From assembly GCA_036583965.1 (NCBI GenBank), contig JAZBQD010000007.1:992001-1056000 (forward strand): DNA of 64,000 nt, given 5' to 3'. The DNA is from Prunella strophiata (Eukaryota > Chordata > Aves > Passeriformes > Prunellidae). The notes beneath the pieces are model-generated. The model worked only from the letters and a program-made list of their open reading frames with translations. It was not told the DNA's origin and ran no database searches. The position numbers and the translations under genes are program-made. Positions 21,481-33,030 of the stretch are shown piece by piece. Within the stretch, counting starts at the first letter, position 1, and each line of letters opens with the position of its first letter.

Positions 21481-22629
21481 CCAGAATTCCTTCGTGTCCT
21501 GAGGCTCAGGAAAAGTGGGATGGTGAGAGGAACTTGCGGCCTGGCTGCGATATTATCATAACAGGCGACAGCCGGGTAATTTAAATAACTGAAAACCAAC
21601 TCCTGTAATTCCATTCTGACTCGGGAATTATCCATTTAAATGTTCCCTTGGGAACATTTAATGCTGCGGGAGCTGCCTCCAGCACAAAGATTCCCTGCCA
21701 GGCTGAGGATCCTCCCTAAAGACTAAACCCATCCCAGATGAGAAGTTGGGCACCAAGTTATTGCCCAAACTGGACAAAATTTTCAAATTATTTGTTAAAG
21801 AGTGCAGCCTTTTAGGAGAAGTGAAAGTGGGGCATGATATAGGAAGAAATGGCAACAAGAGAAACCAGAATTTCAAAATTCACCATATTTAAATGGATAT
21901 TGTTAATCCATAATTATCATTAATATGAATAATTAGGCTCAATAATGAATCTAAGAGATATTAGCAAATGCTTTTATCTTAAAAAGGCATTGAACCTTCT
22001 TAGAGAGACACCTGATATCTTTAGTCCTCTGAGAGGACATTTCACACTAGGGGCTTTTATAGCAAAAGAAATAAAAATGTATCAAAAATTGTTCTGTCAA
22101 AACCCCTGGCAGAATTCCATCATTTCACTGATTTTTCTGGTTTGTGGTAAATGCAGGTCTCAATTTCAGCCATGAAAGAGCATCTTGAGAGGTGTAAATA
22201 AACTGCAGCTCATTCCCAAATACTCCCAACAACAAAGGCTTTTGAGGTTTGGGGAATTTTCCCCTGGCTTTTGAGGTTTGGGGGATTTCTCTTTTGTAAG
22301 GATTATGTGGTTGGGGAGAATCTGGTTTCATCACCTGCTCCAGAGCTCGCCAACATTAATTACACATTATTACAGTGCCTGGACAACTTTGTTTTCCTTC
22401 CACATGAGGATAATAATTCCTCAAAGAGTGAGTACCCTGGAATAATCCCACATTCCCACATCACCCTGCAATCCTTAAAGATACTGGCACTGTTCCTAAC
22501 ATACTACATTTCAAACATAGCCAGGAGAGCTGGGGAAAGGTTTTTTACCAATTTATTCCCAAAGAAATCCCCAATTCCATGAGGGAGCATCAGCGTCATG
22601 TCCAGGTTATCCTGGTTATTAAAGGGGGG

Positions 22630-22960
22630 AGTGTGTCCAGGGCTAGAGTAGCTGGAAAAGGGAATGGAGAATCCTGAGGGAGCTGGGGAGCCTCAGCCTG
22701 GAGAAAAGGAGGATCCAGGGGGAATTTTGGGATCTGCCAGGGGGGATTTGGGATCTGATCCCAGGGAACAGGGACAGGACAAGAGGGAACAGCCTTGAGC
22801 TGTGCCAGGGGAGGCTCAGGGTGGAAATTTGGGGAAATCTCTCCCAGAAAAGGGAAAAGGCTTTGGAAGGAGCTATGGGAGGTTCAGAGTGGCCACCCGT
22901 GGAGGTGTCCGAGGAAGGACTGGACATTGGTGTGGGTGACCAGGTGGAGACAAGGACAGG
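22630..22960 (+). repeat. CR1 LINE 3' fragment
   Basis: GAGCCTCAGCCTGGAGAAAAGG, CTTGAGCTGTGCCAGG and GGAGGTGTCCGAGGAAGGACTGG are in CR1 order. Confidence 0.8.
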
Positions 22961-23007
22961 GGACACACAGAGACACCCACACGCCAATAACCTGCTGCAA
23001 CGTCTGG

Positions 23008-23013
23008 TTTAAT
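23008..23013 (-). terminator. Polyadenylation signal ATTAAA, beta-keratin 2
   Basis: Minus-strand ATTAAA about 740 bases beyond the stop, a usual 3' UTR length for this family. A CR1 insertion lies inside the 3' UTR. Confidence 0.5.
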
Positions 23014-23261
23014 GAGGAAGAACAAGTGAGACACAGCACAGGTTACAAATTGCCCACAAGCCATGGTTTGATCCGGGGTGACTCAGGGAATGTCTGGGGC
23101 TGCTCCTCCTGTGGTGAGAGCCAGCCCTGGTCACAGCATGGCAGCAGGGCAGGGGCTGGGGCACTGCAGAACCATTTTTATCCATCAGTAGCCATGGAAA
23201 GAGCTTAGAAATGGATCTGAAGGGGGTCTCGGACCCGATCCTTGACATTGCCACAGTCACA

Positions 23262-23490
23262 GAAGCACAGAATGGTTTGGGTGGGATTTTAAAGATGATC
23301 CAGTCCCATCCCTGCCATGGGCAGGGAACCTTCTACTATCCCAGGTTGCTCCAAGCCCCATCCAACCCGGTCTTGGAAACTTCCAGAGGGATGAGGCAGC
23401 CACAGTTTCCCTGGGCAACCTGTGCCAGGGCCTCACAAGAAAGAATTCCCTCCTAATCTCTCCCTAAAATCTAATCTAAACCTACTGTCA
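23262..23490 (-). repeat. CR1 LINE 3' fragment
   Basis: CAGAATGGTTTGGGTGGG through CCCTGCCATGGGCAGG to TCTAATCTAAACCTACT is a good match to the CR1 3' end in reverse. Confidence 0.85.
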
Positions 23491-23750
23491 GTGGGAAGCC
23501 ACAAAGATCCCAACAAGCCCCCAAAGAATCAGGAACAATAGCTTTGAGAAGAGAGCACTTGGAAAGAGAGGAAAGCTTTAGAGAAGGAAAATCAGAAAGG
23601 GTAGAAGGATGGAAACGGATTTTTGAGGTGTTCAAACATCCACAGATGGTTCTAATGCCACCCCAAATGCTCAACTCTCCTTGAGGACCGTGCCCTGGAG
23701 CTCAGCCGTGGATCCGCATCCTGTCCTCGTTCAGCAGCCACGCCCTGGCC

Positions 23751-24125
23751 TTAGCAGCAGGGCCTGCAGCTGCCCACTGGGTACCCCCGGCCCCACCTGG
23801 CTCCACCATAAACTTGGGAAGCTCCAGGGGTTCGGGCAGCACCAAAACCACCTCCAACAACAGCTCCAACACCGGCTCCAACACCGGCTCCGACACCGGC
23901 CCCGATTTCAGGGACTCCCGCGGAGCCCACGGCGCTCTGCTGAGGGAAGGTGCTGAGGATGGGCCCGGGGAAGGTGACCACCACGGGAGGAGGGTAGATG
24001 ACCACGGTGGAGTCGGGACACTGCCGGACACAGGGCTCATTGCAGGACTCAGCCACGGGCTGGGGCACGGCCACGCCGCAGGGGGAGGCGCTGCCGTCGG
24101 TGCAGGGGCTCAGGGATTGAACCAT
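23751..24125 (-). CDS. Corneous beta-protein (beta-keratin) with unusual N-terminus and GAGVGAGV tail
   Basis: A 124-residue beta-keratin. Residues 28-40 read [13 protein letters not shown], followed by [23 protein letters not shown] (41-63), the intact beta-core. The N-terminus [17 protein letters not shown] differs from the common MSC start. The tail has three GAGV units (75-88), then a Gly/Arg/Tyr part ending SCRPCC. Tail composition sets it apart from feather, scale and claw types. It may be a keratinocyte or otherwise divergent EDC beta-protein. The coding sequence lies in exon 2, which begins at 24142. A minus-strand TATA box and exon 1 lie at 24584-24649. The frame is intact. Confidence 0.92.
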   Translation of the reverse strand: MVQSLSPCTDGSASPCGVAVPQPVAESCNEPCVRQCPDSTVVIYPPPVVVTFPGPILSTFPQQSAVGSAGVPEIGAGVGAGVGAGVGAVVGGGFGAARTPGASQVYGGARWGRGYPVGSCRPCC

Positions 24126-24369
24126 GGCTCAGGGATGGAGATCTGTGGGGCAAGGGAAGAGCAGGAAAATACAACAAAATTCACATTGGTTTCATAATCA
24201 AACATGAGGATAAAAGGCTGTGAAGAGGTTCAAGGGACAGCACCCAAAATACATCTCTGAATTGTGTGCAGAACACAAATGGAAAGAGTTTTCATGGAAT
24301 ATTACTTAGATCTCAGGCAGATCTGCATTTCCCAGTGGCTGAGCAGTCACAAATGGATTCATTTACACA

Positions 24370-24480
24370 GTCCCAGAGTGGCTAGGGTTGGAAAAGCCCT
24401 CCAGGATCACCAAGTCCAGCCTGTGATCAATCCCCACCTTCCCAACCAGACCAGAGCACCAAGTGCCACATCCAGCAGTT
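24370..24480 (-). repeat. CR1-like 3' fragment
   Basis: TAGGGTTGGAAAAGCCCTCC and the AAGTCCAGCCTGTGATC part match a different CR1 subtype also seen near 57.2 kb. It lies in the intron of beta-keratin 2. Confidence 0.65.
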
Positions 24481-24583
24481 CCCACCAGGAGAATGTCAGC
24501 CTGATCCCAAAACCACACTCAAAGGCTTGGTTAGAGGAGGAATTCAGAAGCTCAGGAGTTCAGGAATTTAGGAATTCACTCAC

Positions 24584-24649
24584 CTACAGCACCAGAGAGT
24601 GAGACCAGAGAAGTGATGGGGTGAGATGTGAGGTCGAGCACTTTTATAC
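24584..24649 (-). promoter_or_regulatory. TATA box and non-coding exon 1, beta-keratin 2
   Basis: The minus strand has GGTATAAAAG (24650-24641). Exon 1 ends GCTGTAG at 24584, with donor GTGAGTG from 24583. The intron runs 24583 to 24143. Confidence 0.85.
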
Positions 24650-24659
24650 CCAGCCTCGA

Positions 24660-25650
24660 AGTGCCCAGCACGTGAATCACCCACATGCAGAACTTCCTAA
24701 TCAATTATGATTCTTTCCAGATCCAGCTTTGTTAACGGATGCCAATTGTTTTAGATAAATCACTCTTGCTAATTACTGGTTTGCCTTTGTGTCCTGCATG
24801 ACCTGTCCTTTACTGCCTTCTCCACTCTGCAATTTCAGCTTTATAGGGAGGGGGTTCTTTGTCTCTGCATCTCAAGGGAAAAATATTTATGGGGTTTAGG
24901 CTTGATCTTCTCCTTGACTGGACTCATTCCTTGGCAGGGGGAAAACAGACATTTTTCTGGATAAAAATATCCTCGACTCAGCCCAGGAAGAGCTGAAAAA
25001 GTGAGGGATAAACTGGACTTCTGGGTTCTTGAATGAAATATTTGATGACAGATTAATAACCTGTGTTCTGGGTTCTTTAGACTAATAAAAATTCTGATCA
25101 AAGCTCTGGTACACTGAAAAAATCCTGAACTTCAGTTATAGGCCCAAATAAGCCAGGACATCTCTTTCAACCCAACACCAAGTACCCAATTTACACATTT
25201 TAACAATAAAACCGAAAGAAAGGCAAGGCCACATTTAATATCACATTAAAAAAAACATATTTTCAAAACCATGAATCATGACTGGATTTGGAGAATGGCA
25301 AAAAGAGCCATAAATGGGGTGTGACCGAGGCAAGACCTTGTCAGGCATTTTTTCCACAGAGTCACTTATCCGACCAAAGGGCACCTGAAGCTGCTGGAAC
25401 AGCTGACGTTGGCAACAACAAGTGGGAGATGCCTCTGGAATCCCAATTTGCTGATGAATCCCTGCTGGCTGGGGTTATCATCCTGCTAAACCTGAGGAGG
25501 AGGCTCTGGGACAGATGCCGAGGGTGGCACCAGTGTGAGCTGGACAGACACTCCCACCCCCAGCCACTGCTCTGTTCTGGTTCCCATTTGGTTTAAAAAA
25601 CAAAAGTATTTTCCTGCTTCTGATGTCTTTTATTAAACCTTGCCTCAAAG
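24660..25650. other. Intergenic upstream of beta-keratin 2
   Basis: The first 130 bases upstream of the TATA box hold homeobox-like AATTAG/ATAATTGATT sites. The rest shows nothing recognised. Confidence 0.4.
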
Positions 25651-25654
25651 CCTT

Positions 25655-25790
25655 CTCCTTTGGGTTGGAAGGGACTTCCAAGACCATCTCATTCCACCTT
25701 CCAGTGTCCCAGGTTGCTCAAAGCCCTGTCCATCCTGGCCTTGGACACTTCCAGGGGTGGGACACCCACAATAATGGAAGATAACCACAG
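25655..25790 (-). repeat. CR1 LINE 3' fragment
   Basis: TTGGGTTGGAAGGGAC through CCTTGGACACTTCCAGGGG. Confidence 0.8.
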
Positions 25791-25799
25791 GGATTGCAA

Positions 25800-26880
25800 C
25801 ATCCATCTTCACCTCAGATTAAACTGGCCAGCAATTCATCCCCAAAGCCAGAAACATTGGAATTAATACCTAATTACTGGTTTCAGCCAGCTGAAGATTA
25901 AACTAGATGTTAAATCTTATCTTAGGGATTTGTTAATAATGAAAAGTCCAGATCTTTACTCCAGCGTGGGAGGAATCCACAATGTTGGGATTTGTTCGCC
26001 TCTGCTCAGGGCTCCTGTCACTTCAGGGTGGATTTCTGTGAACACAAACATTAACCTTGACAAGAATCATGTCAAGGCTTTCTTCAAGCATTTCCAAACA
26101 CATCATAAAAGCTCATTAGTGCTCTGATGTTGTCACTGTATCGTTGTTAACAGAGTTGTAACAGCTCAGGCACAACCAGGAAATAAAAGTGATGAATCAA
26201 CAGGTGACACGTGGCCAAAACTCAGCACCTGAGTGAGGAGCAAAACAGAGCAGTGTCAGCTCAATTTTCTTGTAGGTCCTTTCCACCCAGACCCCCCCAC
26301 AATTCCTTGATGACTCTGCTCCCCTTTCCAACATACGAACACGTGGTGTATTTACTAATTACATAAAACCACAGCTAAACCACCACAGTCCAGCTGGGCT
26401 GTTTTCCTAAGGGATGCTCTGAGCTGGAAAGAGGGGAAAAACACATTTATCAGAGTGTGTTCTCACCCCAAAACTCAGCTTTGCTCTGCTGATACATGAA
26501 GACCTTTTAGTGATAAATGAAGACACTCTGGTGATAAATTAAGATGCTCCTGATTAATGAAGACACCCCAGAGGTGCTGAGCTGGCTCATCCTGGTGTTT
26601 ACCCGCACATGAAGCAGGATCAGGACATTAAAAAACACCTTCATAACAGGACCTCATAAACCCCTCACAAATGCTCATTAAGGTCTGACACGAGCAAAGC
26701 CAGCCCAGCTCAGCCCCATTATGAGCAACGCCAGCACAGAGCCAATTCCAGGGCCGCGTCCCAGCACATCAAAGGCTGCTAATTACCCTAATGACATCAC
26801 ACCTCGGCAGCAGGATCCCTTCTGAGGGCCCAGTGCAAGGCATGGGGACAGAGCCAAGCTCTGGGTGCAAAGCTGAGCTG
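25800..26880. other. Intergenic, nothing recognised
   Basis: AT-rich with several TGATAAAT/AATTAAG repeats near 26.5 kb, but no array, gene or named repeat. Confidence 0.45.
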
Positions 26881-27034
26881 TTGGGATGGTCCCAGAGCCG
26901 TTGGGATGGTCCCAGAGCTGTTGGGATGGTCCCAGAGCTGTTGGGGTGATCCCAGAGCCATTGGGATGGTCCCAGAGCTGTTGGGATGGTCCCAGAGCTG
27001 TTGGGGTGACCCCAGAGCCGTTGGGATGGTCCCA
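26881..27034 (+). repeat. 20-bp minisatellite, 7.7 units
   Basis: The unit is TTGGGATGGTCCCAGAGCTG, with variants TTGGGGTGATCCCAGAGCCA every third or fourth unit. GGGATGGTCCC is an imperfect palindrome within each unit. Confidence 0.95.
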
Positions 27035-27361
27035 ATCAATTCCCACTCCCCCAGTGCTGCTTCCCCATGGTCACACCAACAAAAGGAGCTTTAGGAGTAG
27101 AGGGATGGATTTCTTCAGGTACCTAACAAGGTCAGAAGGATAAAAGGCGGGTTTTCCTTCTCCCCATAAATCTTTCAAATGGAAAGAACCCGCAGGGTGT
27201 GAGGTGTTTTTCGTAGGATTTGGGGATAACAATGCGTTAACAAGCCCAAGTGAGTAAAATAATTACAGCCAGGGAAAAAGTTGCATGTGAACAAATTCCC
27301 TGCTGTGGTTTATTAGGATTTGGCACTCTGTGGCTCAGGTTTTCCGTGAAGCCTCAAGGAC

Positions 27362-27432
27362 TATAAAAACTCCATATAAAAACCCCCATTTCCAAGCTTT
27401 CCATCCAGTTCTTACTCTCCACCGTGAGCTCG
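27362..27432 (+). promoter_or_regulatory. Double TATA box and non-coding exon 1, Tyr/Cys/Gln gene
   Basis: TATAAAAA occurs at 27362 and again at 27375. Exon 1 ends AGCTCG at 27432 before donor GTAAGT at 27433. The intron runs 27433-28373 and holds a CR1 copy. Two TATA boxes 13 bases apart could give two start sites. Confidence 0.75.
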
Positions 27433-27734
27433 GTAAGTTGTTTCCCTATTTCTATGCCTAAGAAAATACCATTCTGCTGGGACTTGGAACTGGAATCTGG
27501 AATACCTGGACACTGGGAATGAAGAGGGTTGTTGCAGTTAAAGGCTCTTTCTTGGGTCTGTTGCTGGCTTTTGTAAAAGTTGAGCCTGAGATTTAGAGAA
27601 CCTCGCCCGATTTGGGATGTGAGCTTTCTTCGCCCTCTTCTTGGATCCATATTTTTTATTTGCTTTGTTAAAACTGAGTTCTAGACTTCTCCTTTATTAC
27701 AGGCCACTTGTTTTAGTAGTTCAGGTGATAATAA

Positions 27735-28020
27735 TCTTTCCCAGGCTGGGAATGTTGGAGTGTTGAGCCTGTGGAGACCCCAGAGCCCCTCCAAGATCTG
27801 CAGGGGCTCCAGGGAAGCTGGAGAGGGACTTTTCCTCAGGAACTGCAGGGACAGGACACAGGGAATGGGGTCAGGGGGACAGAGGGGGAATTTGGGTGGG
27901 ATTTTGGGAAGGAATTGTTCCCTGTGAGGGTGGGAGGCCCCAGCTCTGGTGATTCCATGGATTCTCCATCCCTGGAAGTGTCCAGGGCCAGGTTGGACAG
28001 GGCCTGGAGTATCCTGGGAT
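27735..28020 (+). repeat. CR1 LINE 3' fragment (intronic)
   Basis: GAGCCTGTGGAGACCCCAGAG through GGAAGTGTCCAGGGCCAGG, the plus-orientation counterpart of the copy at 10.1-10.4 kb. Confidence 0.8.
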
Positions 28021-28386
28021 GAGAGGAGGGGCCCAGGACATCTGCAGCAGCAACTGCCCCCAACCTGCAGGGTCCAAGGGTGATTCCTTCCTTTGCTTTT
28101 CCTTCTGCTGGCAGAAAGAAATTCCAGTGTCAGGTGAGGCACCTGGAAAGGAAATAAATGAGAGTCCTTGCCCTAAAGAACTGAGAACCTCAGCACCAAT
28201 CCCAGATCCCGAAATTCCCCTTTTCCCAGGAGTTACAGCTCCCTGCTCCCCTCAACCACTGGAGCTGTGGGGGCGTTTTTTAGGGAAAAGTAAGTTTGGA
28301 TGGAGAGCTGAGGGCTGAGAGCTCCTCCAGAGCCCAGCAGGGAATTCCTTCAGCTCCCTCCTGTGTTTTCCAGGATCCCCGGAGCC

Positions 28387-28834
28387 ATGTCCTACTACGG
28401 CTACCAGTACAAGCAGCAGTGCTTCATCCCCGGCGGGATGCAGAGCCCGGCGCCCGCCTTCCCCCAGCAGTGCCACAGCTCCGGGCTGGTGCCCTGCACC
28501 CCCTGCTCGCCCTGCGCCCCCGCTGGGGCCAAGGTCTGCACCGTGAGGAAAACCCTGGCCAGCCCCTGCCGGCCAGGGCTGCGTGGAGATGCGCGTGGTG
28601 GAAGGGCACTCCTCCTCCTCCTCCTCGTCGTGCAGCAGCTCCCAGTGCCTGGATTCCTGCCCCGCGCCCTTCCCGCAGCTGCTGGCGCAGGGCCGGGAGC
28701 TGGGCGTGCCCCGCTGCGGGCAGGGCGTGCTCAGGTGTCCCCAGGTGTGCGCCCCGGGCCCCGCGTGCCAGGAGCGCTCCTGCCCCTACTCCTACCAGTG
28801 GTCCAACAGTTACCAGTACAACTGTGGGCAGTGA
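28387..28834 (+). CDS. Tyr/Cys/Gln EDC protein (MSYYGYQYKQQC start), frameshifted as sequenced
   Basis: It starts MSYYGYQYKQQCFIPGG and has CTPCSPC at 37-43 and CTVRK at 51-55. After residue 61 the frame shifts by one. The shifted frame continues GQGCVEMRVVEGHSSSS with a poly-Ser stretch (SSSSSSSCSSSQC), then LLAQGRELGVPRCGQG, and ends YSYQWSNSYQYNCGQ. The joined length would be 148 residues. An extra C at about 28570 (CTGCCGGCC) is the simplest cause. Without correction the frame runs through the 3' minisatellite to 29055 (222 residues). Tyr/Gln ends plus internal Cys suggest a transglutaminase and disulfide cross-linked cornified envelope protein (inference). It resembles the single-exon avian ED proteins named after terminal motifs, but I cannot assign which. 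Exon 2 starts after AG at 28372-28373. Confidence 0.75.
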
Positions 28835-28949
28835 AACCTCGCCAGGTGCCCAGGGCACGGCCGGGGCGTGAAGAGCAGGAGGACATCCAGCACCGAGGGG
28901 CAGCTCCCGGGAACACCACACTTCTCCTGCTGAAACCACTCCTGAGCAC

Positions 28950-29235
28950 CATCGGGAACCTTCTGGAAGCTTTGGGAACCTTCTGGAACCTTTGGGAACC
29001 TTCTGGGACTTTTGGGAACCTTCTGAAGCCTTTGGGAACCTTCTCGAATCTTTAGGAACCTTCTGGCACCTTTAAGAACCTTCTGTAACCTCTGGGAACC
29101 TTCTGGTTCTTTTAGGAACCTTCTGGCACCATTGGGAACCTTCTGGTTCTTTTAGGAACCTTCTGGCTCTTTAGGAACCTTCTGGCACCTTTCGGAACCT
29201 TCTGGAACCTTTAGGAACCTTCTGGCTCCTTTGGG
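28950..29235 (+). repeat. 20-bp minisatellite built on GGAACCTTCTGG, 14 units
   Basis: Fourteen tandem units, mostly 20 bases, each containing GAACCTTCT. It lies inside the 3' UTR of the Tyr/Cys/Gln gene. Each unit holds GAAnnTTC, and four hold GAAnnTTCnnGAA, the heat-shock-element pattern. Confidence 0.92.
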
Positions 29236-29447
29236 ACCCAACCCTTGTTTAATCCTCTCCGTGAAATCCCTGTATCAGATTTTTGGGGTCTCGCAGCTCC
29301 TTTTCTTCTCTTTTCTCTGCTCTCTGTGGCACGAGGAGATTCCGGTGGCCGTGTGAAGGAGATGTGGGCTCAGCCACTCACATGGATGACACTGCCTCCA
29401 GGTGGCCTCAGTGCCACCAAAGGGCTCCCCGTCCCAATGCCGCTAAA

Positions 29448-29453
29448 AATAAA
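29448..29453 (+). terminator. Polyadenylation signal AATAAA, Tyr/Cys/Gln gene
   Basis: About 615 bases after the stop and followed by T-rich sequence. It places the minisatellite in the transcript. Confidence 0.7.
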
Positions 29454-29524
29454 ATTTTATTTTTCTGCTTCCAACTTTGTTCCAGAGGGAAATTTGTAAA
29501 GAAATTGTGTTTTATTGACCAGGG

Positions 29525-29640
29525 AGGTGGTGGGATCACATCCCTGGAGGTGTCCAAGGACTCAGTGCCAGGTGGGGATGGGTCACAGGTCGGAGTTGAT
29601 GGTCTGGGAGGGCTTTTCCAACCTCAGGGATTCAGGGATT
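29525..29640 (+). repeat. CR1 LINE 3' end
   Basis: CCTGGAGGTGTCCAAGGAC through GGCTTTTCCAACCTCAGGGATTC. Confidence 0.85.
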
Positions 29641-30180
29641 TTAATTCTATATAAAACGAACAGGAAAAAAAAAAAAAAGAAAAAATAAATTTAAATGGTG
29701 AAAACCAGAACTTGACTTTCAAGTCAAGGAAGACTCTTGTGTCAAGCAATTCACTCTCAAAACATTTACTCCTTAAATAAAATAATAAAAACTCCTCAGA
29801 TATGATAAATACATTAAATATCCACCTGAGATGTATCATCTGCAAGTCAGAGAATTTGCTGCACGGTTTGCATTATTTAATTATCTCCGACACATCCCCA
29901 GCATCCCCAATAAAACCTATGCTGCTTGGAATTATTTGTTTATAATTCGGGTTTTTCGTCCCTCCCTTTTCACGTGACTCAGAGCTGAAAATCCCCATTT
30001 TAAACCAACCGTGGTGTCGCTGCCCGCCCAGGGGTGGGGTGCGATCTTCTCGGGGGTGTCCTCCATGGATGGTCTCGGAGCTCCCTCCGGTGGCTCTGCG
30101 GGCGCCGAGCCTCTGGAATGTTCCCTTCTGACTCATCCTCCTCATTCCCGGGGCGGCCGGAGACGCTTGGAACGAATTAT

Positions 30181-30396
30181 TAATTATAATATATTATATT
30201 AGTTACATTAGTTGTTTCTATTCTATTCTATTCTATTCTATTCTATTCTATTCTATTCTATTCTATTCTATTCTATTCTATATTAATATAATATATAATT
30301 ATATTATATATATTTATAATACATGGTGTATTATATAATATATTATATAATATATACTATATTATATATTAATATATAATATTATATATTAAAATT
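30181..30396. repeat. (TTCTA)n microsatellite and AT-rich tract
   Basis: About 13 copies of TTCTA at 30216-30281, flanked by ATATAT/TATTA-rich sequence on both sides. Confidence 0.95.
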
Positions 30397-30399
30397 ACC

Positions 30400-31730
30400 G
30401 GGGATGCCAGTAATTAACTGCTGATTCCAGCCCACATTCCGCCCTGGGAGGAGCCAGACAGACAGAGGGACAGACAGAAGGACAGAGATACTTCACAAAA
30501 AAACACTAACCACCCCATAAACAAAAAAACCCACACAAACATAAATTACTCGGGACAATCGGAGGGATTTGGGGAGCTCAGACCAGGCGTGGGTGGGGAA
30601 GGTGGAGCAGGACCGGTGTGGAAATCCCAAATTGCTGCACCGCTGATGGCGCTGTGATAAAGGGCATGGAGCAGGGCCCATCCTGTGTGGAGAGCTGGAA
30701 AAGCAGGTCCGTGCTCCCCGGGACTCCTCTGGGGCCGTTCTTGCCCTGGAAGGGAGCACAGACGTCGGGTTAAACCCTTTTCTGACCAAGAGATGGGGCA
30801 GCTGAGAGGCGTTTTAAAAACTTTTATTCCGTTTTCAGTCTCATTTGAAGGGTGAGACAATACAGATGTTATAATTCACACTATCACAATTAGAAGCTGA
30901 CTATTTCTTAATTAAATATTTAAAAATATATAAAATTATATATATCATTATCTATAGATGTAATATATAGATAATATCGATTAGATATTCTATATAGATA
31001 TATATATATATATAGATATTTTATATATTATATATTACTATATATAAATATAATAGTACACTATAAGTGTTTCTTGCCCTATCAACTTTTACCACACCAT
31101 GCTGTAAATGCCTTATACCAAATAACCTAAAATTACCCCTCATTTGTTCTAATACAATAGTACATCTTTCATAGCTCTATTTCTCCAAATTATCTAGTCC
31201 TTTTTGCAAAACCATCCTTTAAAACTGATTTCTATTTCCATTTCTCTCTCAATAATGCCTGTCTTACTCTGTAGCATTTCTAAGTCAACATTTCTTATCT
31301 CGAAGTTTTTTTTTTTTTTTTATTTATGCACACTGTGCGAGTCTTCTGTCAAGTTTTAAAGATGTTCTGCAAATCTGTTTCTCACACACAGAGGGTCACC
31401 ACTGAGCTCCTGGGAGTTTATCCAAGGTCTCCATCAGTTTATTCCTATATTTACCCTGCTCAGATCCTGTGGGAACATTCCCAGCAGGACAAGGCATGGG
31501 AAGGAGAAAATTCTGTTGGTGGTTCAGATGAAATCTCAGCACAGCAGGAGGAGTTGGGATTTGCTGTTTTCCTGAGATGTTCCTCCCTCTCCATGCCAAC
31601 TTCCCTGAGCTCTCTCTGGGTGGTGCTGATGGGATGAGGAGTGAGCAGGGCTGGGCTCACCCAGCTGTGCTGCAGCTGCAGTTCCACCAGGAGGATCTGG
31701 GGGGACCCTAGTGCTGAAATGTGAGTCCTA
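30400..31730. other. Intergenic with AT-rich tract, no gene
   Basis: Bases 30900-31060 are nearly pure A/T with (TA)n. The rest has no EDC-like frame. A T17 run lies near 31303-31321. Confidence 0.5.
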
Positions 31731-31734
31731 AGGA

Positions 31735-32030
31735 TGGTGGAATCATGGAATGGTTTGGGTTGGAAGGGGCTGGAAGCTCATCCCATCCCGCCCCTGCCAT
31801 GGGCACAGACAGTTCCCACCATCCCAGGCTGCTCCAAGCCCATCCAACCTGGCCTTGGACATTTCCAGGGATCCAGGGGCATCCAAAACTTCTCTGGACC
31901 ACATGTGCCATGGCCTCCCTGCCCTCACAATAAGGATTCCTTCCCAATAACCCATCTGAACCTTCTCTCTGTCCATCTGAAGCCATTCCCCCTTGTCCTG
32001 TCACTCCAGGCCCTTGGAAAGAGGATAAGG
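31735..32030 (-). repeat. CR1 LINE 3' fragment
   Basis: AATCATGGAATGGTTTGGG, CCCCTGCCATGGGCAC and CCTTGTCCTGTCACTCCAGG are in CR1 reverse order. Confidence 0.85.
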
Positions 32031-32959
32031 AGACTTCCAGATGCCTCTACCCCACACAAAATGTCATATTTCAGATGTGTCCCACAAAACAGGTCCTGGT
32101 TTTCCTGTCCTCTACTGAAATCCTCATGGAAGTAACCAAAAATCAGCTGTGGGTGAGGGGGAAAGGCTCCAACATCCCCAAAAATCACAGCGAGGCTTCT
32201 CCCCACTCCAGTGCTGGCAGCTGAAAATTGGGGTTGGTTTTGGTCGCCCCAGCAGTGCCAGGAGCTGGTGGCACTGAGAGGCTCCCCTGTGTTGGTGACA
32301 TTCCTTCCTCCAACTGTCCCCAGAGCAGCTAATTCTGATTTAGGCCAAAAACCTCATGAAGCCTTTGGGGAGTTCCCAGGCAAAATAAATTAACAGTCGG
32401 ATATGACTCCCGAGGATAATGAATGGAGCAATTAAGACTTTCCATTTGATGACTGTAATTTTCTGAATAACAAGGGGAGGAAGCTGCCTCAGTGTCACAG
32501 GGAAAAAACTGGGCAGATGACCCAGTAAAGAGCTGGGTGGATCCTCAAAAATAGGAAGCAATGCAGCTAAACTGGCCAGGGCACGAGCAGCTCCCTCTTC
32601 CCGAGGAGTTTGTCCTGCCCTGTCCCCATGGATCCCTGGTGGATGCTGGAATGGGGCTGGCAGTGACGCTGTTGTCTGGGTGACAATGACAGGCTTGGCC
32701 ACCGAGCCCTCCTGGCATCCCAGAAATGCCTCAGCTCCTTGGTGGGGAGGAGAGAGAATGGAAAAATGCCCAGGAGGGGCTCTGGAAAGCTCCTGCGGGT
32801 GAGGATAAAGGTTTTGAGCAAATAAAGATCAAATAAAAACTCACTCCTATGTTTAGAGCTGCAGGGAGTGATCCAAGACAAAACCACGAGGATTTATTTC
32901 CCTCCCTTCATGGAGGATTCTCTTCCCTCTGGGGACATCTTGAGATGTCAAAATTATGG

Positions 32960-33030
32960 AGCCTCAGAATGGTTTGGGTTAGAAAGAACCCCAAAATCAC
33001 CTCATCCCACACAAGGACATATTTTCCTAG
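32960..33030 (-). repeat. Short CR1 3' end
   Basis: CAGAATGGTTTGGGTTAGAAAG followed by CACCTCATCCC. Confidence 0.65.

Noticed and set aside
26769..27046. Three overlapping minus-strand frames with regular GPSQ/TALGPSQ repeats
   Set aside because: They come from the 20-base minisatellite. No promoter or splice signals.
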